Shown here: positions 5,903 through 7,145 of the stretch, in pieces
How the letters are laid out: each line of letters starts with the position of its first letter
Position numbering within the stretch: the first letter of the stretch is position 1
NCBI GenBank assembly: GCA_905235775.1
Contig: CAJOMY010000120.1
Span: forward strand, 1-7,145
Length of the DNA stretch: 7,145 nt
Origin: an uncultured Bacteroidales bacterium
Lineage (GTDB): Bacteria > Bacteroidota > Bacteroidia > Bacteroidales > UBA932
Direction: 5' to 3'
The notes under the pieces: model-generated
Databases searched by the model: none
What the model was told of the DNA's origin: nothing
The model's input: only the letters and a program-made list of their open reading frames with translations
Position numbers and translations under genes: made by a program

Positions 5903-6994
5903 ATGGAAAATCTGGAAGAAATCAGGAAGCGGATCGATGAGGTGGACGCGCAGATCGCGCCGCTCTTTGAGCAGCGCATGGAGCTCGTCCGCGAGGTCAC
6001 CGCATACAAGACCGCCCACGGGCTGGCCACGTGTGATCCGTCCCGGGAGGACACGATCCTGTGGCGCGGCGCCGAGCGGATCCAGGACCGCGATGTCCGG
6101 GAGTATTATGTCAGTTTCCAGAAGGAAGTTTTGTCGCTCTCGCGCGACTGGCAGCGCCGCCTGAGCAGCGGCCTGAAGGTCGCCTACAGCGGCGTGCCCG
6201 GGGCATTTGCCTACATCGCCGCCTCACGCCTGTATCCGGGCGCGCAGCTCGTCTCCTTCGATAACTTCGAGCTGGCCTACCGCGCCTGCGAGACGGGCGA
6301 ATGCGACGTGGCGGTGCTGCCCTTCGAGAACAGCTTTGCCGGAGAGGTCTCGTCCGTGACGGACCTGATGTTCTCCGGTTCGCTCTATGTCAATCAGGTG
6401 CTGGAACTGGCAGCGGAGCAGAACCTGCTGGGCCTGCCCGGCGCCGACAAGTCGAAGATCCGCAAGGTGTACAGCCATCCCCAGGCCCTGGCCCAGTGTG
6501 CGGAGTATATCCAGCGCAACAAGCTGGTGACCCGGGAGATGTCCAACACCGCCGTCGCGGCGCAGCGTGTCTCCCAGAAGCAGGATCCCGCCTGCGCGGC
6601 CATCGGGACGGCCGAGGCGGCGGCGCTCTATGGACTGGAAGTCCTCGAGCCGCGCATCAACACCAGCCGCACCAACACGACGCGCTTCGCGTCCTTCTCA
6701 CGGATGCTCCGCCTGGACCGCGAGAACAAGCGCAAGATGGACAAGCACTTCATCCTGATGTATGCCGTCAAGAACGAAGCCGGAGCCCTGGCGCAGACGC
6801 TGAACATCATCGGCGCCCACAATTTCAATATGTGCAACCTCCACAGCCGTCCCCTGAAGGAGCTGCTGTGGAACTATTATTTTTTCGTCGAGCTGGACGG
6901 AGACGTCGCCACGGAGGAGGGCAGCAGCCTGCTGCAGGAGCTTGCCCCGTTCTGCGACCGCCTCAAGCTCGTCGGCTCATTCTACACCCGATAG
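5903..6994 (+). CDS. pheA: Bifunctional chorismate mutase-prephenate dehydratase with ACT domain (P-protein)
   Basis: A 363-residue cytoplasmic enzyme converting chorismate to prephenate and then to phenylpyruvate, the committed route to phenylalanine. Residues 1-87 are an AroQ-type chorismate mutase; all E. coli active-site residues have counterparts (Arg8, Arg25, Lys36, Asp45, Arg48, Glu49, Ser80, Gln84). Residues 92-265 are the dehydratase: VAYSGVPGAFA, LPFENSFAGEV, YSHPQALAQC, and NTTRF with catalytic Thr260. Residues about 280-360 are the ACT regulatory domain with NEAGAL and, in place of the classic ESRP phenylalanine-binding motif, HSRP (His314-Pro317). The style FENSFAGEV plus LHSRP resembles the fused P-proteins I recall from Clostridia more than stand-alone Bacteroides PheA; that comparison is from memory. 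The ATG at 5903 lies about 20 nt behind the expected transcript start. The stop is 3 nt from the aroC start, so the two should be translated from one mRNA. Confidence 0.95.
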   Translation: MENLEEIRKRIDEVDAQIAPLFEQRMELVREVTAYKTAHGLATCDPSREDTILWRGAERIQDRDVREYYVSFQKEVLSLSRDWQRRLSSGLKVAYSGVPGAFAYIAASRLYPGAQLVSFDNFELAYRACETGECDVAVLPFENSFAGEVSSVTDLMFSGSLYVNQVLELAAEQNLLGLPGADKSKIRKVYSHPQALAQCAEYIQRNKLVTREMSNTAVAAQRVSQKQDPACAAIGTAEAAALYGLEVLEPRINTSRTNTTRFASFSRMLRLDRENKRKMDKHFILMYAVKNEAGALAQTLNIIGAHNFNMCNLHSRPLKELLWNYYFFVELDGDVATEEGSSLLQELAPFCDRLKLVGSFYTR

Positions 6995-6997
6995 CGC

Positions 6998-7145
6998 ATG
7001 AAGAATTCGATTGGAGAAAGCGTCATCCTGACGGTCTTCGGCGAGAGCCACGGACCGGCCGTCGGCGTCGTCCTGGACGGCCTGGCCCCGGGACTTCCTG
7101 TCGATGAGACCTATATCGCGGAGCAGTTGTCCCGTCGCCGGCCTG
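6998..7145 (+). CDS. aroC: Chorismate synthase, N-terminal 49 codons (continues past right edge)
   Basis: The enzyme uses reduced FMN to convert 5-enolpyruvylshikimate-3-phosphate to chorismate, the last shikimate-pathway step, and so makes the substrate of the upstream enzyme. The start MKNSIGESVILTVFGESHG carries the family signature FGESHG (residues 14-19, with catalytic-site His18), followed by VGVVLDGLAPGLPVD and LSRRRP, all at standard spacing from the N-terminus. The ATG at 6998 is 3 nt after the pheA TAG, suggesting coupled translation. The full protein is usually about 350-390 residues, so most of it is outside the window. Confidence 0.93.
   Translation, partial: MKNSIGESVILTVFGESHGPAVGVVLDGLAPGLPVDETYIAEQLSRRRP

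Noticed and set aside
3325..6054. A 909-codon open frame on the minus strand, opposite the GH3 gene
   Set aside because: It is rich in Gly, Val, His and Asp with no recognisable domain, as expected for the antisense of a GC-rich gene with strong third-position bias. The plus strand encodes complete GH3 and partial pheA families over the same span, and it would run through the GH3 terminator and pheA promoter.
1..7145. Polysaccharide-utilisation locus, CRISPR, tRNA/rRNA, insertion sequence or phage island
   Set aside because: No SusC/SusD-like gene, repeat-spacer array, structural RNA, transposase or terminal inverted repeat was found by eye on either strand; two glycosidases on opposite strands are not enough for a utilisation locus.

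Overview
The window looks like a chromosomal segment of a GC-rich member of the Bacteroidota, probably a gut- or rumen-type Bacteroidales. Three things suggest this. The intergenic gaps are AT-rich and carry Bacteroidota-style promoter elements; the best is TTTG-N20-TATTTTTG at 5847-5878. The starts lack clear Shine-Dalgarno sequences. The gene set also fits: GH43 and GH3 glycosidases with export signals, and a Bacteroides-type L-threonine aldolase. The genus cannot be fixed from this sequence.

Layout, left to right: (1) the N-terminal 190 codons of a PLP-dependent low-specificity L-threonine aldolase, minus strand, running off the left edge; (2) a short AT-rich gap with a rho-independent terminator and an unexpected perfect sigma-54 (-24/-12) promoter consensus, both on the minus strand; (3) a GH43 glycosidase lipoprotein gene, minus strand, broken by a single-base frameshift in mid-gene; (4) divergently, a nitroreductase-family flavoprotein gene, followed 23 nt later by a lipoprotein with a pyridoxamine-phosphate-oxidase-like split barrel; (5) a full-length secreted GH3 glycosidase of 776 residues, closed by a strong terminator; (6) behind a canonical Bacteroidota promoter, a bifunctional chorismate mutase-prephenate dehydratase with an ACT domain (pheA), followed 3 nt later by the start of chorismate synthase (aroC), which is cut by the right edge.

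Functionally there are three small themes. GH43 and GH3 are exported enzymes of plant-polysaccharide or oligosaccharide breakdown, but no SusC/SusD pair or regulator is visible, so no polysaccharide-utilisation locus can be claimed. The nitroreductase and the split-barrel lipoprotein are both members of flavin-binding superfamilies and may be co-transcribed. The pheA-aroC unit makes chorismate and carries it through prephenate to phenylpyruvate, the branch to phenylalanine.

The strongest items for follow-up are the sigma-54 consensus placed about 70 nt upstream of a terminator (possible small RNA or regulated leader), the GH43 frameshift, and the export of a split-barrel protein whose relatives are normally cytoplasmic. 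I see no CRISPR array, tRNA, rRNA, insertion sequence or phage gene. Most long overlapping open frames here are antisense shadows of GC-rich genes.
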